64,000 bases of DNA from Micromonospora lupini (GTDB lineage Bacteria > Actinomycetota > Actinomycetes > Mycobacteriales > Micromonosporaceae). Position 1 is the first letter of the stretch. Each line of letters begins with the position of its first letter. Positions 33,650 through 40,933 of the stretch are shown in pieces. The notes under the pieces are model-generated. The model searched no databases. It had not been told where the DNA came from and was given only the letters and a program-made list of their open reading frames with translations. The stretch spans positions 248,001 through 312,000 of the forward strand of contig NZ_JAPENL010000003.1 of NCBI RefSeq assembly GCF_026342015.1, given 5' to 3'. The translations under genes and the position numbers were made by a program.

Positions 33650-34049
33650 CAGCCGAGGCTAGGCAGACGGAAACCCCGATCACGCACAGTGATCACGTGG
33701 TCCTCGCCACAGAATCGGGGTCCCCGGGTGGACGAGCGGGACGGCTCGACCCGCCCGGGGAACGGACCTCGCGTACCGGAGAAAACCGGCGCGGCACGTG
33801 GGCCGGCACGGACGACGACAGGAGCGGACATCGGGCCGCCCGGACCGACATGATCGACAAACTCGGCCTTTGGGCCGAACCGCCCATCGGCCGATCGGCG
33901 TAATCAGGTGGTTCGTCCGATCACGCCCGTCGGCGGCCGACGGATCGCCCCGCGCAGGAATGCGCCAGGATGGCGGGTACGTTGCCCGAATCGGGTGGCG
34001 TCCATCGCGTCGCCATCCGAGTAGGCACATTCCAGGGAGGTCCACACCG
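33650..34049. other. 400-bp gap between divergent genes with one hairpin
   Basis: No convincing gene. A large imperfect hairpin lies at 33722-33760 (CCCCGGGTGG facing CCGCCCGGGG, with inner GAGC/GCTC pairing). The promoters of the divergent lysozyme-like and PAC2 genes must be in this stretch, but no clear boxes were recognised. Confidence 0.4.
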
Positions 34050-34970
34050 GTGCTCGACCCACACGAGCTCTATCAGCTCACCGACGATCTGCCCGACCTC
34101 GGGCAGCCGGTCCTGGTCCAGGCCTTGACCGGGTTCGTGGACGCCGGCAACGCCAGCCGGCTGGCCCGCGAGCAGTTGCTCACCTCGCTCGAGGGCCGGC
34201 CGATCGCCACCTTCGACGTGGACCAGCTCTTCGACTACCGCTCCCGACGACCGCTCATGACCTTCGTCGAGGACCACTGGGAGAGCTTCGACGCCCCCAA
34301 GCTGGAGCTGCACCTGCTGCACGACGACGACGAGACACCCTTCCTGCTGCTCACCGGCCCCGAGCCGGACCTGCAGTGGGAGCGGTTCACCGCGGCCGTC
34401 GCGGGGCTCGCCGCCCGCCTGGACGTACGGCTCACCGTCGGGCTCAACTCGATCCCGATGGCGGTGCCCCACACCCGACCGACGGGCGTGACCGCCCACG
34501 CCACCCGTCCGGAGCTGATCAGCGGCTACGAGCCCTGGCTGCAACGGGTCCAGGTGCCCGGCAGCGTCGGTCACCTGCTGGAGTTCCGCCTCGGCGAGCA
34601 GGGCCGCGACGCGCTCGGGTTCGCCGCGCACGTGCCGCACTACGTGGCCCAGACCGAGTACCCGGCCGCCGCCGAGGTGCTGCTGAGCGCGGTGTCCCGC
34701 AGCACCGGGCTGCTGCTGCCCGGTGACGGCCTGCGCTCGGCCGCCGAGGTGGTCCGGGTGGAGATCGACCGGCAGGTGGCCCAGACCGAGGACGCCGCCG
34801 CCCTGGTCCAAGCCCTGGAGGAGCAGTACGACGCGTTCGCCCGGGGTCGCGGCGAGCGGAACCTGCTCGCCCCCGACGCCGGTCCGCTGCCCACCGCCGA
34901 CGAGCTCGGCGCGGAGCTGGAACGGTTCCTGGCCGAACAGACCCGTCCCGGCGACACCCCGGGCAGCTGA
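34050..34970 (+). CDS. PAC2-family protein
   Basis: 306 residues with the PAC2 (proteasome assembly chaperone-like) domain: PVLVQALTGFVDAGNASRLAREQLL, FLLLTGPEPDLQWERF, and a conserved GLNSIPMAVPHTRP segment. Actinobacteria have proteasomes, so an assembly-related role is possible, but bacterial PAC2 proteins have no established function. The GTG at 34050 has GGGAGG 9 bases upstream. Confidence 0.85.
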   Translation: MLDPHELYQLTDDLPDLGQPVLVQALTGFVDAGNASRLAREQLLTSLEGRPIATFDVDQLFDYRSRRPLMTFVEDHWESFDAPKLELHLLHDDDETPFLLLTGPEPDLQWERFTAAVAGLAARLDVRLTVGLNSIPMAVPHTRPTGVTAHATRPELISGYEPWLQRVQVPGSVGHLLEFRLGEQGRDALGFAAHVPHYVAQTEYPAAAEVLLSAVSRSTGLLLPGDGLRSAAEVVRVEIDRQVAQTEDAAALVQALEEQYDAFARGRGERNLLAPDAGPLPTADELGAELERFLAEQTRPGDTPGS

Positions 34971-35007
34971 CCCGGCGACACGGGCGCGGATGCGGCAGGG
35001 TGGAGGC

Positions 35008-35805
35008 ATGCGCCTGGCGACCTGGAACGTGAACTCGGTGAAGGCCCGGCTGCCCCGGCTGTTGGAGTGGCTGGCCGGCACCGGGCCCGACGTCGTCTGC
35101 CTGCAGGAGACGAAGTGCCCGGACGGCGCCTTCCCAGTGGCCGAGGTGGGCGAGCTGGGCTACTCCGTGGCCAGCCACAGCGACGGCCGCTGGAACGGGG
35201 TGGCGATCCTGTCCCGGGTCGGCCTGGACGACGTCCGCGTCGGCTTCGCGGGTGAGCCGGGCTTCCCCGCGCCGGAGGCCCGCGCGATCTCCGCCAGCTG
35301 CGACGGGCTGCGGGTCTGGTCGGTGTACGTGCCCAACGGCCGGACGCCGGACGACCCGCACTACGCGTACAAGCTGGCCTGGTTCGCGGCGCTGCGCGAC
35401 GTGCTGGAGGCGGAACTGGCCGGCGGTCTGCCGCTGGCCGTCTGCGGCGACTTCAACGTCGCACCGACCGACGCGGACGTCTGGGACCCGGCGGTCTTCA
35501 CCCATTCCACGCACGTCACCCCGGCCGAGCGGGCCGCCCTGGCCGCGCTGCGCGACCTCGGGCTCGCCGACGTGGTGCCGACGCCGATGAAGGGCCCACA
35601 CCCGTTCACCTACTGGGACTACCGGGCCGGCATGTTCCAACAGAACAAGGGCATGCGGATCGACCTGGTGTACGCGTCCGCGCCGTTCGTCCGGGGGGTC
35701 CGCTCGGCGTACGTGGACCGGGAGGCCCGCAAGGGCAAGGGCCCCTCCGATCACGCACCGATCGTCATCGACGCGGACCTCGTCCCAGCGGTCGAGGCGT
35801 TCTGA
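35008..35805 (+). CDS. xthA: exodeoxyribonuclease III / AP endonuclease
   Basis: 265 residues, standard length. Endonuclease/exonuclease/phosphatase motifs: RLATWNVNSVKAR at the start, LQETKCPD near 34 (metal-binding Glu), YVPNGR, GDFNVAPTD near 150, and the terminal SDHAPIVID with catalytic Asp-His. It cuts 5' to abasic sites and removes 3' blocks in base-excision repair. GGAGG lies only one base before the ATG at 35008; an ATG at 34990 is an in-frame alternative. Confidence 0.92.
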   Translation: MRLATWNVNSVKARLPRLLEWLAGTGPDVVCLQETKCPDGAFPVAEVGELGYSVASHSDGRWNGVAILSRVGLDDVRVGFAGEPGFPAPEARAISASCDGLRVWSVYVPNGRTPDDPHYAYKLAWFAALRDVLEAELAGGLPLAVCGDFNVAPTDADVWDPAVFTHSTHVTPAERAALAALRDLGLADVVPTPMKGPHPFTYWDYRAGMFQQNKGMRIDLVYASAPFVRGVRSAYVDREARKGKGPSDHAPIVIDADLVPAVEAF

Positions 35806-35833
35806 GCCGGCCGCCGCTGGTTAGGGTGGGCAG

Positions 35834-36151
35834 ATGGCAGTCGTGAAGATCAACGCAATCGACGTCCCGCCGAGCGCCGGGGCCGAGTTGGAGAAGCGGT
35901 TCGCGGCACGGGCCGGCGCGGTGGAGAACTCCCCCGGCTTCCTCGGCTTCGAACTGCTCCGACCGGTGGCCGGCGAGACCCGCTACTTCGTCTACACCAG
36001 GTGGGAGAGCGAGGAGGCCTACCAGGCCTGGGCCTCCGGCCCGTCGCGCGAGGCCCACGCCGCCGCCCCCGGCGACACGCCCCGCCCGCCGGTCTCCACA
36101 GGCGCCAGCCTCCTGGAGTTCGAAGTGGCGCTGCAGGTGCCCCAGCCTTAA
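35834..36151 (+). CDS. mhuD: heme-degrading monooxygenase, MhuD type
   Basis: 105 residues, ABM fold. The sequence follows mycobacterial MhuD closely (VVKINAI at the start, RAGAVENSPGFLGFELLRPV, ASLLEFEV near the end). The residues important in MhuD are at the same positions: Asn7, Trp66 and heme-ligand His75. The enzyme opens heme to release iron, giving mycobilin rather than biliverdin plus CO in mycobacteria. It is 28 bases after xthA. A siderophore importer with an iron box occurs later in the window, but no iron box is seen here. Confidence 0.9.
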   Translation: MAVVKINAIDVPPSAGAELEKRFAARAGAVENSPGFLGFELLRPVAGETRYFVYTRWESEEAYQAWASGPSREAHAAAPGDTPRPPVSTGASLLEFEVALQVPQP

Positions 36152-36263
36152 TAGGCCCTCCCCGGCCTCGGTTCAGGGGCGTTGGACGCGTCGGGGCGGG
36201 TGTGGAGTGGCGGCCAGCGCCTTGATCGTGCTCGATCTTGGATTTAGTCCCCTCCCCGCAGGC

Positions 36264-37445
36264 GGTTTCAAGCGGCGGTTGCAACCAGGTGCTTGTGGAG
36301 TACCTCGGCTGGATTCTGCCAGTCGAGGGTTTGGCGTGGTCGTCCGTTGAGTTCGCGGGCGACGGCGTCGAGGTCGTCCTGGGACCAGGTGCGGAAGTCG
36401 GTGCTGGAGCGGGGGAAGTACTGGCGTAGGAGACCGTTGGTGTTTTCGTTGCTGCCGCGCTGCCACGGGCTGTGGGGGTCGCAGAAGTAGACCTTGCAGT
36501 CGGTGGCCAGGGTGAACACGGGATGCCGGATCATCTCGATGCCCTGGTCCCAGGTCAGGGTCTTACGCAACTCGGCCGGCAGGCGGCGCATGAGACCGGT
36601 GAGGGTCTCGATGACCTGTTCACTGACCCGCGATTCGGGCAGAGCGCCGAGCATCACATACCGGGTGGCCCGCTCGACGAGGGTGACGATCGCGCTGGAC
36701 CCTCGGGCGCCGATGACCAGGTCACCTTCCCAGTGCCCCGGCACGGCCCGGTCAGCGACCTCCGCCGGGCGAGTCGAGATGTGAAAGTCACGCACCCACG
36801 GGCGTCCCCGCAGCGCGCTGGCCTGTCGTGACTGCTGGCGGCGGCCGGTGCGTCCTGAGCGCAGAGCGACCTGCCGGGCGAGTTCTTGGCGCATCCCACC
36901 CCGGGCCTGGAAGTAGATCGCCTGGTAGATCGTCTCGTGTGACACCCACATCTCCGGTCTGTCGGGGAACTCCCGCCGCAACGACCGGGCGATCTGCTGC
37001 GGCGAATGCCGCTGCGTCAGACGATCCCTGACCGTCTCCCACAACGGCGGCCACGCCCGCCCCCACCTCGGACGCAACTTCCCCTCACGAAGACGCCGCG
37101 CCCGCTCATCCGCCTTGCCCTGAGCGTTGCGGTGACAGTACTTCCACCGATACACCCCACCCCACCCCTTCGGGTAGCCCACCCCCGCCACATACCCCGG
37201 AGCAGGACCATGCGGATGCCGCTGACCCGTCGGCACCCGACCCCCCGTACCGCAGTGATTCCGCGACAACTCCCGCCACACCGTCGAGCGATCCCGCCCG
37301 ATCACCTGCCCGATCTGCGGACAACTCAACCCCTGACCGAACAACACCTCAATCTGCGCCCGCTCCGCGGACGACAACCTCTGCCCCGGCATGACCCCTC
37401 ATCCTGACGAGAATCCACCCCGTTGCAACAACCACTTGAGCCCAA
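36264..37445 (-). mobile_element. IS30-family insertion sequence, copy 2 (1182 bp)
   Basis: Nearly identical to copy 1 at 8168-9349 and in opposite orientation, with the same ends and the same flanking trinucleotide (GGC on the plus strand at 36261-36263 and 37446-37448). The two differences noticed are at 37079, which changes Thr to Lys in the transposase, and a silent change in an Ile codon. Two almost identical inverted copies 27 kb apart indicate recent transposition and could support inversion of the segment between them. Confidence 0.88.
36268..37392 (-). CDS. IS30-family transposase
   Basis: 374 residues, intact. It is the same protein as at 8221-9345 except for Lys in REGKLRPR. The IS30 HTH is N-terminal and the DDE core begins at GHWEGDLVIG. 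The ATG is 53 bases inside the left terminus of the element. Confidence 0.95.
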   Translation of the reverse strand: MPGQRLSSAERAQIEVLFGQGLSCPQIGQVIGRDRSTVWRELSRNHCGTGGRVPTGQRHPHGPAPGYVAGVGYPKGWGGVYRWKYCHRNAQGKADERARRLREGKLRPRWGRAWPPLWETVRDRLTQRHSPQQIARSLRREFPDRPEMWVSHETIYQAIYFQARGGMRQELARQVALRSGRTGRRQQSRQASALRGRPWVRDFHISTRPAEVADRAVPGHWEGDLVIGARGSSAIVTLVERATRYVMLGALPESRVSEQVIETLTGLMRRLPAELRKTLTWDQGIEMIRHPVFTLATDCKVYFCDPHSPWQRGSNENTNGLLRQYFPRSSTDFRTWSQDDLDAVARELNGRPRQTLDWQNPAEVLHKHLVATAA

Positions 37446-37548
37446 GGCAGCTCGAGGCCACCACATCCTGGTTCGAGCACGATCTTGACCGGACCCGGCG
37501 CGGCGCGCTGGGTCGCGCCAACGGCTCGCCATCCCCGCAGCCCGACAG

Positions 37549-37755
37549 TCACCGCTTCTGAAACATGACTGAGACAACTTCCGCGGTCAGCTCGATTGCC
37601 CAGTCGAGCTGCGGACAGTCGTTGCGACCGTGGCACTCCAGGCACCCGCCCACCCGCCACGGCTGGTCGAGTGCCCGAGTCCAGTGCGCGTCGAGTATCC
37701 GCTGCACCATGAACAACTCGGTCGCCCTGGAGACTGGCTCATCGATCGGCACCAT
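37549..37755 (-). CDS. small Cys-motif protein (C-x2-C-x5-C, LDWA)
   Basis: 68 residues. It shares the layout of the gene at 24187: VPIDEPV at the start (compare VPMDDGPV), a helix with VQRIL, then CLECHGRNDCPQLDWA. GGAGG lies 2 bases before the ATG at 37755 and 5 bases before an in-frame GTG at 37752, which may be the real start. It is divergent from a minimal GntR regulator and lies in a patch of lower GC next to IS copy 2. Function unknown; a zinc-binding mini-protein is the best guess. Confidence 0.65.
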   Translation of the reverse strand: MVPIDEPVSRATELFMVQRILDAHWTRALDQPWRVGGCLECHGRNDCPQLDWAIELTAEVVSVMFQKR

Positions 37756-37970
37756 GACCTCCGTTCGATCTGCCGTTGCTCCAGCACGGCCGCACGGGAC
37801 CAATTCGCATCTTGGCGTAGCCGATGCGTGTCTCATGGTTGGAGATGTACTCGGGCGCGCGCCATAGTCGGGGAATTCGTCGCTTCGGTCCATGTCTGCT
37901 GTGGTCCGCCACGGATCCGCCTCTCCCTGGTCCGCCTTCGAGTGGGCTGCCAGTTGCCCTGTGTGTCCAC

Positions 37971-37994
37971 CTAGACACCCTAGACGTCCTAGAC
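37971..37994. promoter_or_regulatory. three CTAGAC direct repeats, candidate GntR operator
   Basis: CTAGAC occurs at 37971, 37980 and 37989, a strict 9-base period, followed by CTTAG. The array lies 77 bases upstream of the GntR start and within the 316-base gap between the divergent small Cys-motif gene and the GntR gene. Repeats of this kind are typical regulator-binding sites; which protein binds is inferred. Confidence 0.6.
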
Positions 37995-38071
37995 GCTTAG
38001 GGGAACGTTGGCGTTGAGGCTGTTTCGTGATCATGATCGAATGGGGTCGCCCGAACCGAAGGAACCCCGAC

Positions 38072-38302
38072 ATGCCGATACCGACCGGCGGCTACCGTCA
38101 GATGGCCGAAGACTTGGCCTCCCGCATCAGAAGCGGTGAGTACCCGCCAGGCTCGAAGCTGCCGTCTTATGCGGAGCTTTCAAAGCTCTACAGCATCGCG
38201 GTAACCACGGTTCAGAAGGGCATTAGGGTTTTGGAGTTTCAGGGTTTGGTGGTAGGAGTACCCGGTCGAGGCGTCTACGTCCGCGAGGACGAGAAGCCCT
38301 AA
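38072..38302 (+). CDS. minimal GntR-family regulator (DNA-binding domain only)
   Basis: 76 residues, consisting almost only of the GntR winged helix: YRQMAEDLASRIRSGEYPPGSKLPSYAELSKLYSIAVTTVQKGIRVLEFQGLV, then the wing GVPGRGVYV. No effector-binding domain follows, unlike most GntR proteins. The ATG at 38072 has GAAGGA 8 bases upstream; the frame continues to a GTG at 38027. Short GntR proteins like this often sit in integrative elements or beside small genes and act by competition or with a partner. Its gene has lower GC than its neighbours. Confidence 0.82.
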   Translation: MPIPTGGYRQMAEDLASRIRSGEYPPGSKLPSYAELSKLYSIAVTTVQKGIRVLEFQGLVVGVPGRGVYVREDEKP

Positions 38303-38354
38303 CCTCTGCAGGGCGGGGCACACAGGCCGGCCTGACCGTCATCTGCTTATTGCT

Positions 38355-38897
38355 TCAGGCAGCCCAAAAGACGGTGCACTGGCCGCTCTCGGCGGCGACG
38401 TCGAAGAAGGCGACCAGAGCCTCATAGCGGTTGGCAAGGACGAGCTGAATGTCCCGAACCCTCTCATCTGACATATGCACCTGCTCAGCCTCCTCCGGAG
38501 AGAGCGGCTCCAGGTAGCGAGGCGAATCGGGATCGAGATTGACCAAGGTTGCCGCCTTCGCCTCGAGCACCTGCCGCAGGTGGGGTTTGAGGATGTCGAA
38601 CGGGGTCTGACTCAGGTACAGGGCCGACTGAGCAACCTCTTCGGCCATCAAACATCGAGAGTCGCCCTCCGCGCCCCAGGCGGTGTGCTCATCAGGGTAG
38701 GGCGATCCGGCCGCGATGGGGTTGATCGGAAAGCGCCCAGCATCCATCAGGGCAGACAGTCGAGCCCACATCGGGCCCAGGTCCAGCCTGCTCGCATCGG
38801 GAAGGGCAGTGAGCTGATGGTATGCCTTGATGGGATGCCTGCGGAGCCACGCCAACGTCTCGGGGTCGAGGCGCGCAAAGTCACCAAGAATGCTCAC
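38355..38897 (-). CDS. DUF1877-like (YfbM-type) protein
   Basis: 180 residues. The N-terminal start, then ALYLSQTPFDILKPHLRQVL, the LEPLSPEEAEQVH segment, and the ending YEALVAFFDVAAESGQCTVFW resemble the DUF1877/YfbM group of soluble proteins of unknown function. Base composition is clearly lower in GC than the core genes around it. It probably belongs to the accessory patch that begins at IS copy 2. No clear link to the GntR gene, which converges on it. Confidence 0.55.
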   Translation of the reverse strand: MSILGDFARLDPETLAWLRRHPIKAYHQLTALPDASRLDLGPMWARLSALMDAGRFPINPIAAGSPYPDEHTAWGAEGDSRCLMAEEVAQSALYLSQTPFDILKPHLRQVLEAKAATLVNLDPDSPRYLEPLSPEEAEQVHMSDERVRDIQLVLANRYEALVAFFDVAAESGQCTVFWAA

Positions 38898-39113
38898 CGA
38901 ACATCACCTTTCGCGGACCTCGCCACCGTGCCGTGCCCTTATTTCAGTCAAGGATCCTCCGCCAGACTGAACCCCTGACGGAAGCCGTTGGCGCTGATAG
39001 CGTTCGTCGTAGCGCGCCGGCAGGATCGCGGCCGTCCGGCCATCCAACACCATTGCCCTACCCGGCACGGTGTCGGCGCCGGCACGCCAGGGAATCGGGA
39101 GGAATTCCGGCCC

Positions 39114-39989
39114 ATGTTCGACGGGTTCGAGGAATTCGACATCAGCACGTCCGGCGCGACGATCCACGGACGCCGGGGCGGCAGCGGGCCGCCCGTACTG
39201 CTCCTGCACGGCATACCCGAGACGCACCTCATGTGGCACCGGGTGGCGCCCCGGCTCGCCGAGCACTTCACAGTCGTCGCCACCGACCTGCGCGGCTGGG
39301 GTGACAGCGGCACGCCGCCGAGCACCGCCGACCACGAGCCGTACAGCATGCGGGCCATCGCCCGCGACCAGGTCGAGGTGATGCGCAGCCTGGGTCATGA
39401 CCGCTTCCACCTCGTCGGCCACGATCGTGGCGCCCGCTGCGCGTACCGTCTCGCGCTCGACGCGCCGGACGTCGTCACCCGGCTGGCCGTCATGGACGTC
39501 GTGCCCATCGGGGACGTCTACGACCGCGCCAACCAGGCGTTCAGCCTCTCCTACTGGGTCTGGTCCTTCCTGGCGGCGCCCACGCCGGTGCCCGAGCGGT
39601 TCATCGCCGCGGCGCCCGAGGTGCTCGTCGACTTCATGCTGGAGACCTGGCCGACGGTGAAGGACGCGTTCCCGGCCGAGGTCCGGAAGGCGTACGTCAG
39701 GCAGTTCAGCGACCCGACGACGGTCCACGCGATCTGCGAGGAGTTCCGCGCGGCGGCGACCCTGGACTACCAGCAGGACGAGGCGGACCGCGGCAGGCGG
39801 AAGATCGCCTGCCCGCTGCTGTTCCTGTGGAGCCAGGAGGGTCAGGTCGCGAAGCTCTACGACGACCCGATCGCGATCTGGCGGCAGTGGGCCGACGACG
39901 TCAGTGGCGGGCCCGTCCCGGTCGGGCACTTCATCCCGGAAGAGGCCCCCGACGAGACCACCCGCCACCTCCTGGACTTCCTGCGCTGA
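39114..39989 (+). CDS. alpha/beta hydrolase, haloacetate dehalogenase-like
   Basis: 291 residues. The oxyanion region is LLLHGIPETHLMW near 30; the nucleophile elbow GHDRGAR near 103 has the D-R-x2-R arrangement of fluoroacetate dehalogenases; the base His is in VGHFIPEEAPDE near 274. However, where fluoroacetate dehalogenases have YWHW to bind the halide, this protein has YWVW, so defluorination is doubtful and an epoxide hydrolase or other ester/halide activity is possible. The start ATG is at 39114 with GGGAGG upstream. The segment 38898-39113 holds no evident gene. Confidence 0.82.
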   Translation: MFDGFEEFDISTSGATIHGRRGGSGPPVLLLHGIPETHLMWHRVAPRLAEHFTVVATDLRGWGDSGTPPSTADHEPYSMRAIARDQVEVMRSLGHDRFHLVGHDRGARCAYRLALDAPDVVTRLAVMDVVPIGDVYDRANQAFSLSYWVWSFLAAPTPVPERFIAAAPEVLVDFMLETWPTVKDAFPAEVRKAYVRQFSDPTTVHAICEEFRAAATLDYQQDEADRGRRKIACPLLFLWSQEGQVAKLYDDPIAIWRQWADDVSGGPVPVGHFIPEEAPDETTRHLLDFLR

Positions 39990-40005
39990 CGGCGACCCGC
40001 ACTGA

Positions 40006-40084
40006 TTGATCCACTCGGGTTCGGCGAGACCGGGGGTGTCCGGGCTGGCCGGACACCGCGACGTCAAGGATCCGAGTCGATCAA
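40006..40084. repeat. long imperfect palindrome (element b), intact
   Basis: The outer arms TTGATCCACTCGG and CCGAGTCGATCAA are near-perfect inverted repeats and the tip is a 9-base perfect stem (GGTGTCCGG/CCGGACACC) with loop GCTGG. It lies 16 bases after the hydrolase gene and before the end of the convergent sortase gene, so it may serve as a two-way terminator. It resembles the palindrome interrupted by IS copy 1. Confidence 0.75.
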
Positions 40085-40110
40085 CCGCCAGCGGGCGGGC
40101 CGGGTCGGTC

Positions 40111-40926
40111 TCAGGGCTTGCGCGACGACTGGAGGGTGGCGAAGGCGATCACGTTGTCGGCATAGCCTGTGCGACCGCCGATGAACTGACCGCCGCAGGT
40201 GATCAGTCGCAGCCCGGCGGGGCCGTCGTGGCCGTAGATCCGCTCGGCGGGCAGCCGGTCCTTCGGGAAGTGCTCGACGGTGTCGACCTTGAACACGACC
40301 GTCGACCGGTCCGCCCGGGCCACCTCGATCAGGTCGCCGGGCTTGAGCTTGCCCAGGTCGTAGAAGACCGACGGGCCGCTCTTGGTGTCCACGTGCCCGA
40401 CGATGACCGCCGGACCGGGCTCGCCGGGTGTCGGCCCGCGGTCGTACCAGCCGGTCTCGTTGTGCCGCTCCAGCGGCGGTACGGCGATCGAGCCGTCGCG
40501 TGCCTGCCCGACGGGCGCGACAGGCGCCTCCACCTTGATCGCCGGGACGGTGAGCCGCACCGGGCGACTCGCCGACAACCCGACGGTCTCGCTGCGGGCC
40601 GGGCGGTCACCGCCGGCCGGGGCCCAGTCGAACGGGCCGACCGAGCGGCCCAGCCCCGCGCCGGTGGCGAAGACCCCCACCAGCACCAGCACCACGGCCA
40701 GCGGCACCGACCAGGGGCTACGGCCCGACGGGCGGCTGCGCCGAGGAGCGACGGCGGTCGGCGGACGGGAGGCCACCGCTGGCCGGTCGGCGGAGGCACG
40801 CGAATCGCGCGGTGGCCGCGAGCCCGCGGCCGGTTCTGCGTCGGGCGACCACGCGCCGGGCGGTGGGCCGGAACCCGTGGGCGGACGGGCGCCGGCGGGT
40901 GGTGGCGTGGGGCGGAAGATCTCCAT
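40111..40926 (-). CDS. class F sortase
   Basis: 271 residues. A Pro-rich cytoplasmic N-terminus of about 70 residues, one membrane segment (about 72-94), then the sortase domain. The catalytic triad is visible: His in VIVGHVDTK near 178, Cys in LITCGGQF near 244, and Arg in GGRTGYADNVIAF near 253. Sortases cut a C-terminal sorting signal and join the protein to cell wall or to another acceptor. It follows by 7 bases a gene for a secreted protein with a C-terminal membrane anchor, a common pairing, though that protein has no clear LPXTG. Confidence 0.88.
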   Translation of the reverse strand: MEIFRPTPPPAGARPPTGSGPPPGAWSPDAEPAAGSRPPRDSRASADRPAVASRPPTAVAPRRSRPSGRSPWSVPLAVVLVLVGVFATGAGLGRSVGPFDWAPAGGDRPARSETVGLSASRPVRLTVPAIKVEAPVAPVGQARDGSIAVPPLERHNETGWYDRGPTPGEPGPAVIVGHVDTKSGPSVFYDLGKLKPGDLIEVARADRSTVVFKVDTVEHFPKDRLPAERIYGHDGPAGLRLITCGGQFIGGRTGYADNVIAFATLQSSRKP

Positions 40927-40933
40927 GGCGGGC

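Larger units (their letters stand above)
36224..37484. repeat. long imperfect palindrome (element c), split by IS copy 2
   Basis: The left arm 36224-36260 (GATCGTGCTCGA...GGAT) and right arm 37449-37484 (...ATCCTGGTTCGAGCACGATC) are inverted repeats. Without the insertion they would form one hairpin of about 75 bases. The outer sequence and the inner GTGGCCTC core are shared with the intact hairpins at 45831-45903 and 46901-46976. It lies between the convergent mhuD gene and the gene ending at 37549. Confidence 0.72.

Noticed and set aside
33722..33760. Hairpin between divergent genes considered as a terminator or riboswitch
   Set aside because: It follows no gene end and does not match a riboswitch I know; left as an unexplained structure.
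36152..36223. Short gap after mhuD considered for a small gene
   Set aside because: No start codon with a ribosome binding site and no coding character.
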